26,236 nucleotides of DNA from JAAKFL01 sp964629645 (GTDB lineage: Bacteria > Chlamydiota > Chlamydiia > Chlamydiales > SLFE01), in NCBI GenBank assembly GCA_964629645.1, contig CAZVSU010000033.1, positions 1 through 26,236 on the forward strand. Direction: 5' to 3'. The position numbers and the translations under genes are program-made. Positions within the stretch are counted from its first letter, which is position 1, and the number at the start of each line of letters is the position of its first letter. Below, in pieces: positions 10,156 to 17,246 of the stretch. Below the pieces are notes generated by a model, which worked only from the letters and a program-made list of their open reading frames with translations, ran no database searches and had not been told where the DNA came from.

Positions 10156-10199
10156 ATTTGTCCTCCACAGTGTTGTGATTCTGGGCAATACGCCCCCTT

Positions 10200-10215
10200 A
10201 CCTTTTCAGAAAGGT
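10200..10215. promoter_or_regulatory. Perfect inverted repeat between divergent genes
   Basis: ACCTTT-TCAG-AAAGGT has 6-bp perfect arms around a 4-nt loop. It lies between the -10 of the minus-strand candidate promoter (10223-10228) and the minus gene's start at 10155, near the predicted transcript start, and next to the -35 of the plus-strand promoter. It could be an operator or a 5' hairpin in the minus-strand message; only symmetry and position support this. Confidence 0.3.
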
Positions 10216-10217
10216 CT

Positions 10218-10246
10218 TTGGCATGTTATCCTATTCACATTTAATA
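10218..10246 (+). promoter_or_regulatory. Candidate sigma-70 promoter for the AGCS symporter
   Basis: TTGGCA at 10218-10223 and TTAATA at 10241-10246 with a 17-bp spacer, ending 22 bp before the symporter ATG at 10269. It overlaps the opposite candidate promoter, so the two could compete. Confidence 0.4.
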
Positions 10247-10251
10247 CCCAA
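10223..10251 (-). promoter_or_regulatory. Candidate promoter for the membrane protein/SNF2 operon
   Basis: Reading the minus strand, TTGGGT (10246-10251) and TAACAT (10223-10228) are 17 bp apart. The -35 match is only moderate. It would drive the gene starting at 10155 and probably the SNF2 gene behind it. Confidence 0.35.
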
Positions 10252-10268
10252 AAACAGGAAATTAAAAG

Positions 10269-11606
10269 ATGCTTCACCCTTTTTTTAACGGTTTAGAGAT
10301 TTTTAACTTGAATTTATGGTTCTTTTTTGGGTTCCCCGCCATTCTTTTCTTAGGAATTCTTCTCTCCTTTAAATCGCGCTTCCTCCAAATACGGAAATTC
10401 CCGTCTGCTGTCGCCACTTTCAAAGATTACATGATCAACGGAAGTGATTCCGATACCGGCATCCACCCTCTTAAGGCTTTTTTTGCATCCGTTGGAGGGG
10501 CGGTCGGCATCGGAAATATCGTCGCCATTTGCGCCGCTGTACAAGTGGGTGGACCGGGAGCGCTCTTTTGGATATGGGTCGTGGCTATTTTCGGGATGAT
10601 TCTCAAATACTCGGAAGTCTATTTAGGAATGAAGTTTCGGCGGAAAAACGCTTCAGGCAAGTATGTGGGAGGTCCTATGTATTACCTCAAGAAAGCGTTT
10701 CCCAAACAGAAATGGCTCCCTCCGCTTTCTGCGGTGCTTCTTTGCGTCTACAGCGTGGAGATCTATCAATTTCAAGTGGTGTCGGAAACCCTATCGCTCA
10801 ACTTTGGCCTCCACTATGGGTTTTTCACACTTATTTTTCTCGCCCTTGTGATCTATTCCGGGTCGGGAGGAGTAAAAAGAGTGGGTGAGATTTGCTCCTA
10901 TTTAATCCCTTGCTTCATAGTGGTCTTTGTCTTTATGGGGGGATGGATCATTTGTTTAAATTTTGCCAAAATTCCTTCTTTGATCGCTCTGATCTTTTCC
11001 GGAGCTTTCAGCGGAACCGCGCCTGTCGGAGGGTTTGTCGGCAGCAGTTTGTTGATGACGATTTCACAAGGGATGAAATCGGGCTGCTACGCAAGTGATG
11101 TCGGAATTGGGTATGCCGCGGTCATTCATAGCGAAAGCTCTGTCAAACAACCGGAAAAGCAAGCCTCTCTCATCTTTGTCGATTTCTTTTTGGATATTGT
11201 CTTAGTTTGCTCTATGAGTGTCATGATTGTTCTTGCAAGCGGCCTATGGCAGTCTTCCCTACCCTCTTCTTTAGTGATGCAAGCGGCCCTTGCCGATTAC
11301 TTTCCCTATATGAATCTCTTTATGCCTTTGTTTATTTTTATCTTGGGATTTTCGACGGTGATTTCCTACTTCAGCGTCGGGCTCAGATGTTCGGAATACC
11401 TGTCTCCAAAGCGCGGCAAGACATTTTTCCTTCTGTTTGCGATTGTGTTCTTCATGATCTTTTCTTTTTTCGACAGCCTCTATGCTCTGACGGTGATGTC
11501 GCTCGTCCAGCTATCGCTGCTTGTTCTCAATCTGGCGGGCACTTACCGCCTCAAAAATGAGATCTCCTTCGCGCCCGAGGGTGAAAACATCGCCGTCACA
11601 ACCTAA
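10269..11606 (+). CDS. Sodium:amino-acid (alanine/glycine) symporter, AGCS family
   Basis: 445 residues, an inner-membrane carrier expected to import alanine or glycine with Na+. About ten hydrophobic segments are visible. The family's hallmark regions are present: GGAVGIGNIVAICAAVQVGG near residues 75-94, followed by PGALFWIWVVAIFGM and a KYSEVYLGMKFR stretch with KYVGGPMYYLKKAF, then SGAFSGTAPVGGFVGSSLL in the middle. AGGA lies about 9 nt before the ATG. Amino-acid import fits an intracellular bacterium that scavenges from its host. The last codons (IAVTT, stop) overlap the stop end of the minus-strand truncated permease by 11 bp. The first 520-bp repeat therefore begins inside this gene, which tells us that this junction is the native chromosomal one. 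Exact substrate is not readable from sequence. Confidence 0.93.
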   Translation: MLHPFFNGLEIFNLNLWFFFGFPAILFLGILLSFKSRFLQIRKFPSAVATFKDYMINGSDSDTGIHPLKAFFASVGGAVGIGNIVAICAAVQVGGPGALFWIWVVAIFGMILKYSEVYLGMKFRRKNASGKYVGGPMYYLKKAFPKQKWLPPLSAVLLCVYSVEIYQFQVVSETLSLNFGLHYGFFTLIFLALVIYSGSGGVKRVGEICSYLIPCFIVVFVFMGGWIICLNFAKIPSLIALIFSGAFSGTAPVGGFVGSSLLMTISQGMKSGCYASDVGIGYAAVIHSESSVKQPEKQASLIFVDFFLDIVLVCSMSVMIVLASGLWQSSLPSSLVMQAALADYFPYMNLFMPLFIFILGFSTVISYFSVGLRCSEYLSPKRGKTFFLLFAIVFFMIFSFFDSLYALTVMSLVQLSLLVLNLAGTYRLKNEISFAPEGENIAVTT

Positions 11607-12109
11607 GAGCTTCGATGGGATCGACCTTGGAGGCGAGGCGGGCGGGATAGCCGCCGGCAGCCAAACCGACGATAAGAGCCATGGCGGCTGAAAGAAAAAG
11701 GGACCAAAGGGTGACGATGGGCGACCATTCCGTTGCGAAAGAGACGGCGACAGCGGCTCCCGAGCCTAACAGGATGCCGATAAAGACGCCGCCGGCTGTG
11801 AGTGTGAACGCTTCGGTTAAAAATTGGCGCATAATGTCTTGCTGCGTGGCGCCAAGAGCGCGTCTGATGCCAATTTCGGGCCGCCTTTCATACACACTTG
11901 CCATCATCACATTGGCAATGCCAATGCCTCCGACAACAAGAGAGGTGGCTGCGATCAGCCCCATCACTAAATGAAACATCGCCTGTGATTTTTTCACCTG
12001 ATTCATCAGCTCCAAAGGGACTGTGAGCTGCACCTCGGAGTTTGCGCTCAGGAGCCTTCGAATCAAGGGAGCCGCGACCCGAACCGACTCTTTATTTATC
12101 ATCATCAGG
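11590..12109. repeat. 520-bp direct repeat, copy A
   Basis: Positions 11590-12109 are repeated at 15475-15994 in the same orientation at a constant offset of 3885. The only difference I found is 12098 (A) against 15983 (T), 11 bp inside the right boundary. The sequence is the 3' end of the ABC-permease gene plus 6 bp beyond its stop codon. Flanking bases differ immediately on both sides. Confidence 0.97.
11596..12109 (-). pseudogene. Truncated duplicate of the MacB/FtsX-like permease (C-terminal part only)
   Basis: This encodes the last 170 or so residues of the intact permease at 15481-16593, from NKESVRVAAPL to EALRL, including the final three membrane helices. The permease's own N-terminal helix and periplasmic domain are missing: at 12110 the match stops and foreign sequence begins. 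The open frame continues to an ATG at 12168, adding about 20 unrelated residues (MFIERLASGLGGAF), but without a ribosome binding site, so expression is doubtful. It convergently overlaps the end of the symporter gene, the arrangement presumably ancestral for the full-length permease gene. Confidence 0.85.
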
Positions 12110-12369
12110 TAAAAAACCAAGTGGGAGAAAGCGCCACCTAGACCACTGGCAAGACGCTCAATGAACACAAATCACTTCTTGTGAATACTGATCTTCTAAG
12201 AAAAGAGATGACGGATATGTTCAGGACTTGATAAAATGTCCTCCAAAAGACCTGCAGCGACATCGTTCTCTTTTAGAAGACTTTTTACAGGCTAAGGATT
12301 TAATTTCAAAAATCCTAGAATCCTTTAACACAAACATCGAGCCACTTCACCCCAAAGATATTTGTTATT
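12110..12369 (+). other. Island left arm with broken reading frames
   Basis: These 260 bp before the cobB-like gene contain short plus-strand frames that look like remnants. One reads TTGKTLNEHKSLLVNTDLL and continues to a stop at about 12231. Another starts at a TTG at 12228 and reads KDLQRHRSLLEDFLQAKDL; it overlaps the start of the cobB-like gene in another frame. Neither has an ATG with a ribosome binding site, and I recognise neither. They may be fragments of genes carried on the donor DNA. The promoter for the island genes should also lie here, but I could not pick a convincing one. Confidence 0.35.
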
Positions 12370-13746
12370 ATGAAAAATTCAGCACTTCTTGTTTCTGGCA
12401 CACACAGCGGAGTCGGGAAAACAACTATAAGTTTTATAATCATGAGCTTGCTTAATAAAAGTGGTCTGCGAGTCCAGCCTTTCAAACATGGGCCGGACTT
12501 TATTGATCCGGGTTATCACCAACTCGCTACAGGAAATACATCCTATAACTTAGATTTTTGGATGATGTCCAAAACACATATGCAACACGTATTCAATACT
12601 AAAATGGCGAATGCCGACGTTGGAATTATCGAGGGAATGGGTGCTTTGTTTGACGGTGAAGATGGCACAGAAAACGGAAGTGGGTCTTATCTTTCAGAGT
12701 TATTAAAGGTACCTGTTCTACTTGTTGTTGATGTTGAAGGTATGACGAACAGCGCAAATGCACTTTTGCGAGGTTTTTTGAATTTTAAACCTCAAGTCGA
12801 TTTTTGCGGCATTATTTTCAATAAAGTTGGAGGCGCAAAACATTATCAAATGATCTACCAAAACTTGGATGAACGGTTTCAACGGCTTTCTCTCGGTTAT
12901 CTGCAACAAAACAGAAAACTAAAAATTCCTGAAAGACACTTAGGACTCCTTACCGTTGAAGAAAATCACTCCGCACATGATATGGAACATATTCTCAATG
13001 AAGCAGGAAAAACACTTAACTTAAAGCGTCTTCGTTTAACAACTTCAACTGGGCTTAGACAAAAGCAGACACAAAAATTACCTGTAAAAAATAAAACTAG
13101 AATTGGAATAGCCAAAGACAAAGCATTCTGCTTTTATTATAAAAAAAATCTAGATGTGCTTGAGGATAATGGTGCCGAATTAGTTCCGTTCAGTCCACTG
13201 AATGATAAAGCACTTCCTAAGGATTTGGACGGTCTTTATTTTGGAGGTGGGTATCCCGAACTTTTTGCAGAATCTCTTGCAAAAAACACCTCTCTGAAAG
13301 AGCAAATATTAAACAGCAGTCAAAGCAACATGCCTATATATGCTGAATGCGGAGGATTTATTTATTTATGTCGTCAGTTAGCCGTTGAGGCACAAAGCTT
13401 CGAAATGGTCGGTTGCTTTTCTCCAAAGGTTATTTGGGACAAGAGCTACCTAGCCATAAGATATTTAAAAGTTGCTACGAAGAGAGACACAATCTTCGGA
13501 CCTTCCGGAACAATCATCAGAGGGCAAGAATTTCATCAAACGCGTCTGTCATCTGCTCTACACGACCACGAGTGCACCTTTACGGTCGAGAGTTCTTCTG
13601 GAGAAAGGTTTAATGCCGGAATATGTGTGAATCACACATTGGGAAGCTATGCCCACTTGTACTTTCCCTCATCTCCTTCAATTGTCACAAATTTGATAAA
13701 GGAATGCTTAAAATTTAATCGTCAAAACCTGAGTGCCTATGCGTAA
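12370..13746 (+). CDS. Cobyrinate a,c-diamide synthase-like amidotransferase (CobB/CbiA family)
   Basis: 458 residues, the normal length for the family, whose members use ATP and glutamine to amidate the a and c carboxylates of a corrin or related tetrapyrrole in the cytosol. The N-terminal BioD/MinD-like synthetase half has the P-loop GTHSGVGKTT (residues 10-19) and the substrate motif KHGPDFIDPGYH (39-50). The C-terminal glutaminase half has GGGYPELFA, the nucleophile in YAECGGF (Cys327) and NHTLGSYAH with His422. All key residues are present, so it should be active. No other cobalamin gene is in the window, so its substrate here is unknown: salvage of a corrinoid, a nickel-sirohydrochlorin-type substrate, or something else. 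It overlaps the following nitrilase start by 8 bp, pointing to translational coupling. It lies on the A+T-rich island and is probably acquired. The ATG at 12370 has no strong ribosome binding site. Confidence 0.88.
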   Translation: MKNSALLVSGTHSGVGKTTISFIIMSLLNKSGLRVQPFKHGPDFIDPGYHQLATGNTSYNLDFWMMSKTHMQHVFNTKMANADVGIIEGMGALFDGEDGTENGSGSYLSELLKVPVLLVVDVEGMTNSANALLRGFLNFKPQVDFCGIIFNKVGGAKHYQMIYQNLDERFQRLSLGYLQQNRKLKIPERHLGLLTVEENHSAHDMEHILNEAGKTLNLKRLRLTTSTGLRQKQTQKLPVKNKTRIGIAKDKAFCFYYKKNLDVLEDNGAELVPFSPLNDKALPKDLDGLYFGGGYPELFAESLAKNTSLKEQILNSSQSNMPIYAECGGFIYLCRQLAVEAQSFEMVGCFSPKVIWDKSYLAIRYLKVATKRDTIFGPSGTIIRGQEFHQTRLSSALHDHECTFTVESSSGERFNAGICVNHTLGSYAHLYFPSSPSIVTNLIKECLKFNRQNLSAYA

Positions 13747-15535
13747 AATCACCCGCATTATTTTTACTATATTTGTCATTATGTTCTCACATGTCCTTGC
13801 CTCCAATGATATAGTCAAGGTCGCTGTCGTACATTTTTGCCCAGAACACCACCAAGTTGACTTGAACAGAAAAAGAATTGTGTCATTGGCTGAAGAGGCC
13901 GGTTGTAACGGAGCCAAAATTGTCGTGTTTCCTGAGTTAGCAACTTCCGGATATTCATTTTTTAGCCGTTGCGATATTGAAAAAGTCGCGGAAGCTGTTC
14001 CTGGAAACTCTACCGATCAACTAGGTGAAGTAGCGGAAAATTTTGGCATGTACATCGTATTTGGTTTGCCTGAAAAAAAAGGGAATGTTTATTACAATTC
14101 CGCGGTTTTGATTGATCCTGAAGGAGAAATTTTCGGTACTTACCGCAAGCACTCGCACTTGATGGAATCTTCTTGGGCCTCCACCGGGAATGGCTACGTG
14201 CCTGTATTTAAAACGATATACGGAAATTTAGCCATGCTCATTTGTGCAGATATTGGTTACTCCGAGCTTGCAATACAAGCTTACAATCAAGATATCCGTT
14301 TTCTTGTCATTCCTACTAATGGGGGTATTAGTCTTGATTTACTCAAGGCTAGAGCTATAGAAGGACAGTGTTACTTGTTGCTGGCAAATCGCTACGGGAA
14401 TGAAGTGAATCAGTTCAAGGGTATCGAAGAATTGAAGGTCTTCAGTCAAGATTCATTTTCTATATTCCCGCCATTTCCCTATGACTTTACCGAAGGACGA
14501 TCGGTCATCATAAATCCTGATGGTGAAATACTGGTTTCGACAAATGATCAAACTGATGCAATTGAGTATTACGACTTAGAGCTTTGTCAAAAAGATAAGA
14601 AAATGCCTCATAGAAGGCCCGAAGTCTATGGAATGCTATCGCAAAATACTCGAGAACCATATGCAGTGCAATGCTTGACATTGCCAGATTCAAAATCATC
14701 TTTTTTTGCCGCTTCGGATTTAAATAGCGCAACAATGGAAAACCTCGTTGATCTAATAGAATCCAATTTGAATTTAATTCTTGAAAAAAACCCTGTCGAG
14801 CTCGCAGTTTTTCCTTCGAACACACTTAAGGTCTCAACTCGAGCATTCCAAACTCTCAGACCAAAACTAAAGGCGTTATCTGCAAAAATGCATGTGGATT
14901 TTTCACTAGGATTAGACTTACAAGTAGAGGGAGGAAAATCATCTATCATCGCTCTTTTTACATATGAAGGGGAAAGTTATCTCTACACATCTATTCACGG
15001 TCTTAAAAGCGATGAACCTTGCACACTCGGCACGGACTTTCTGATTATTGACAGACCGTATGGTCGGCTGGCTTTAGCAACGGGAAGAGATATTCTTTTA
15101 TCTGAAACGACTAAAATCCTGGCAAAGATGTCTGTCGACGTTGTGGCTGTTTCGGCCGACTTAGACGATGCCATTCTGAAAGTATTCAGTCGTTCTCGCA
15201 TCGCTGATTACCTTCATTTGGTTGTTTCAAACCGTTTGGGGACCCAGGGAATATATGCTGCTGGATACAAAATGTTTCCATACATATTTGAAGATGCAAA
15301 TTTTGTGACACAGCAATTACATACAAGTGATGTACGGGTGAAGCATGAGCTCAAATTGCCGATTCCTTATTTCACCCCTGATTGTTCCAAAATTATTCGT
15401 TCTGTTCAATGCAACCAAAATCCGAAAAAACTGATCTCTTTATTACTTGATCAAAAGCTTACGTTCCGTGGAGGTCGCCGTCACAACCTAAGAGCTTCGA
15501 TGGGATCGACCTTGGAGGCGAGGCGGGCGGGATAG
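13739..15535 (+). CDS. Exported double-domain nitrilase/amidase, C-terminus replaced by read-through into repeat
   Basis: 598 residues from the ATG at 13739, inside the end of the cobB-like gene; a GTG at 13733 is the alternative start. The N-terminus MRKITRIIFTIFVIMFSHVLA is a good Sec signal peptide, so it should act outside the cytosol. The first domain is a carbon-nitrogen hydrolase with the full triad: Glu66 in FPELATSGY, Lys137 in YRKHSHL and Cys169 in LICADIGY. Residues of about 320-580 look like a second, dead copy: VELAVFPSNT has Ser at the Glu position, and GRLALATGRDI has Thr (near residue 447) where Cys is expected. Secreted nitrilase plus a non-catalytic second half recalls the animal vanin/biotinidase layout, though I claim no close relation. 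The final 19 residues (from RRHNLRAS) are encoded by permease repeat copy B, antisense to the permease end, so the native C-terminus was lost or altered. The substrate is unknown. Confidence 0.85.
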   Translation: MRKITRIIFTIFVIMFSHVLASNDIVKVAVVHFCPEHHQVDLNRKRIVSLAEEAGCNGAKIVVFPELATSGYSFFSRCDIEKVAEAVPGNSTDQLGEVAENFGMYIVFGLPEKKGNVYYNSAVLIDPEGEIFGTYRKHSHLMESSWASTGNGYVPVFKTIYGNLAMLICADIGYSELAIQAYNQDIRFLVIPTNGGISLDLLKARAIEGQCYLLLANRYGNEVNQFKGIEELKVFSQDSFSIFPPFPYDFTEGRSVIINPDGEILVSTNDQTDAIEYYDLELCQKDKKMPHRRPEVYGMLSQNTREPYAVQCLTLPDSKSSFFAASDLNSATMENLVDLIESNLNLILEKNPVELAVFPSNTLKVSTRAFQTLRPKLKALSAKMHVDFSLGLDLQVEGGKSSIIALFTYEGESYLYTSIHGLKSDEPCTLGTDFLIIDRPYGRLALATGRDILLSETTKILAKMSVDVVAVSADLDDAILKVFSRSRIADYLHLVVSNRLGTQGIYAAGYKMFPYIFEDANFVTQQLHTSDVRVKHELKLPIPYFTPDCSKIIRSVQCNQNPKKLISLLLDQKLTFRGGRRHNLRASMGSTLEARRAG

Positions 15536-15994
15536 CCGCCGGCAGCCAAACCGACGATAAGAGCCATGGCGGCTGAAAGAAAAAGGGACCAAAGGGTGAC
15601 GATGGGCGACCATTCCGTTGCGAAAGAGACGGCGACAGCGGCTCCCGAGCCTAACAGGATGCCGATAAAGACGCCGCCGGCTGTGAGTGTGAACGCTTCG
15701 GTTAAAAATTGGCGCATAATGTCTTGCTGCGTGGCGCCAAGAGCGCGTCTGATGCCAATTTCGGGCCGCCTTTCATACACACTTGCCATCATCACATTGG
15801 CAATGCCAATGCCTCCGACAACAAGAGAGGTGGCTGCGATCAGCCCCATCACTAAATGAAACATCGCCTGTGATTTTTTCACCTGATTCATCAGCTCCAA
15901 AGGGACTGTGAGCTGCACCTCGGAGTTTGCGCTCAGGAGCCTTCGAATCAAGGGAGCCGCGACCCGAACCGACTCTTTATTTTTCATCATCAGG
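15475..15994. repeat. 520-bp direct repeat, copy B
   Basis: This is the second copy of the repeat at 11590-12109 (offset 3885). It lies within the intact permease gene, so its right side is native chromosome. Its left boundary lies at the third base of a glycine codon of the nitrilase gene, where the island ends. Confidence 0.97.
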
Positions 15995-16593
15995 ATCGCT
16001 TCTGCCGCAGACTCTTCATGGAGCGGGAGTAAAATCGTCTCGTCGTAGTTTCTTTCCGAAACCGCCTGATTTTTTCCAGGCAAAAAGCGATCGGCTAAAA
16101 TGCCGACGATGACGGCATCGCGATCTCCTATTCTGACCGAACCGCCAATAGCGGCCTTTGGCCCCAGCTGACGGGCAACCGCGCTGCCGAGCACACACAC
16201 CTGATGATACTTTTCGGCATCGAGCTGGCAGAGAAAGCGCCCCTTTTTCACACCGATGGAGAGCACTTTTCCAAGAGACGGGGACACCTTTAAAATGTCG
16301 GGTTGCCTTTCGATATTCGCTGCAGTCAACGGAACGCTGAGTTTTGAGACAAACGCCGCGGATGTCAGGAACGGAAGCGTGTCGCTTAAGTGTTTTTGCT
16401 CCTGAGACGACAGGGGCCCCTTCACAAAAATATTGCGCACGCCAAGGCGTTCGATCTGCTCGAGCGACGCTTTTTTTGTTCCCTCGCCGATCGCCAGCAT
16501 CGCAATCAAAGCGGACACGCCGATGACAACACCGAGGACGCTGAGCAAAGAGCGAAAGCGATGCATGAGAAGAGAGCGGACCGCCTCTTTCAT
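15481..16593 (-). CDS. MacB/FtsX-like ABC exporter permease, intact copy
   Basis: 370 residues. It has an N-terminal helix after a basic start (LLSVLGVVIGVSALIAMLAI), a periplasmic domain of about 180 residues, and three C-terminal helices, the standard four-helix MacB/LolC topology. The conserved FtsX-domain signature GGIGIANVMMASVYERRPEI(G)IRRALGA is present around residues 265-290. Unlike E. coli MacB, the ATPase is a separate gene, overlapping by the 4 bases ATGA at 16590-16593. With the upstream adaptor and TolC-like genes it should form a tripartite pump for lipids, peptides or drugs; the substrate cannot be read. Its last 514 coding bases are duplicated at 11596-12109. The gene end is antisense to the 3' end of the nitrilase gene over 55 bp. 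Confidence 0.93.
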   Translation of the reverse strand: MKEAVRSLLMHRFRSLLSVLGVVIGVSALIAMLAIGEGTKKASLEQIERLGVRNIFVKGPLSSQEQKHLSDTLPFLTSAAFVSKLSVPLTAANIERQPDILKVSPSLGKVLSIGVKKGRFLCQLDAEKYHQVCVLGSAVARQLGPKAAIGGSVRIGDRDAVIVGILADRFLPGKNQAVSERNYDETILLPLHEESAAEAILMMKNKESVRVAAPLIRRLLSANSEVQLTVPLELMNQVKKSQAMFHLVMGLIAATSLVVGGIGIANVMMASVYERRPEIGIRRALGATQQDIMRQFLTEAFTLTAGGVFIGILLGSGAAVAVSFATEWSPIVTLWSLFLSAAMALIVGLAAGGYPARLASKVDPIEALRL

Positions 16594-17246
16594 AAACGGC
16601 CATCCTTCAAATGGTAAGTGACGGCGGTCCGTTTGGCAACGGCATCGTCGTGCGTCACAACGATCACACTTTTTCCTTCTCGGCTCAATGCCTCGAAAAT
16701 GGCAAGAATCGTCTCTCCTGTTTCAGAGTCGAGATTGCCTGTCGGTTCATCGGCAAGAATGATCTTGGGATTGCCGCTGAGCGCCCTTGCGATCGCAACC
16801 CGCTGCCGCTCTCCCCCTGAAAGCTCCCCCGGAAGATGGCGCATCCTCTCTTTTAATCCCAAACGGATGAGCGTTTCGACGGCTTGATCTTCGGTGCCGC
16901 CCGAGTGGTACTGAATCGGCAACAGCACATTATCAAGCGCTGACAGTTGAGGAATGAGATGGAAAGACTGAAAAACAAAGCCGATCGTTTGGGCTCTTAA
17001 AAGGGAAAGCTCCTCATCGCTTGCGAGGTGGGCGGCGCTGCCGTCGATCCAAAGCTCGCCGGAGGTGGGACGGTCCAAACAGCCGATCAGATGCATCAAG
17101 GTGGACTTCCCCGAGCCCGAAGGGCCGACGATAGAGAGCAGCTCTCCTCCCGAAATGGTCAAGTTGATCCGATCCAAGGCGCAGACATCTTGCGCTCTGT
17201 GAGGATAGACCTTGGACACCTGTTTCAGTTCGATCAAAGGAGTCAT
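16590..17246 (-). CDS. ABC transporter ATPase, LolD/MacB type
   Basis: 218 residues, the cytoplasmic ATPase of the exporter. Motifs: Walker A GPSGSGKST (41-49), Q-loop Gln93, signature LSGGERQ (142-148), Walker B IILADEP (162-168) followed by TGNLDSETG, and switch His199 in VVTHDD. The LDSETG sequence after Walker B is typical of the LolD/MacB/FtsE group. It overlaps the adaptor gene upstream (17243-17246) and the permease gene downstream (16590-16593), each by an ATGA, which indicates a tightly coupled operon and pairing of the three products in one complex. Confidence 0.95.
   Translation of the reverse strand: MTPLIELKQVSKVYPHRAQDVCALDRINLTISGGELLSIVGPSGSGKSTLMHLIGCLDRPTSGELWIDGSAAHLASDEELSLLRAQTIGFVFQSFHLIPQLSALDNVLLPIQYHSGGTEDQAVETLIRLGLKERMRHLPGELSGGERQRVAIARALSGNPKIILADEPTGNLDSETGETILAIFEALSREGKSVIVVTHDDAVAKRTAVTYHLKDGRL

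Larger units (their letters stand above)
12110..15474. mobile_element. Acquired A+T-rich island between direct repeats (cobB-like + nitrilase)
   Basis: These 3365 bp interrupt what would otherwise be a continuous symporter/permease convergent pair. Joining the bases just before copy A, one repeat copy, and the bases after copy B restores the ancestral locus, so the added unit is 3885 bp (island plus one repeat). The island is visibly richer in A+T than the exporter and SNF2 genes beside it. It contains two cargo genes and no transposase, integrase, tRNA target or terminal inverted repeat that I can see; the ends read TAAAAAACCAAG on the left and CGTTCCGTGGAGG on the right. Single-crossover (Campbell-type) integration of a circle carrying a permease fragment is the simplest reading, but it is inferred. 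Confidence 0.75.

Noticed and set aside
11681..11974. Plus-strand 97-residue frame, identical to the one at 15566-15859
   Set aside because: The identity only reflects the 520-bp repeat; the frame is antisense to the permease and not a duplicated gene.
12110..12200. Possible transposase fragment (KKPSGRKRHLDHW) at the island's left end
   Set aside because: The frame is only about 17 residues before a stop and matches no transposase motif I can name; no inverted repeats or target duplication of insertion-sequence size flank it.
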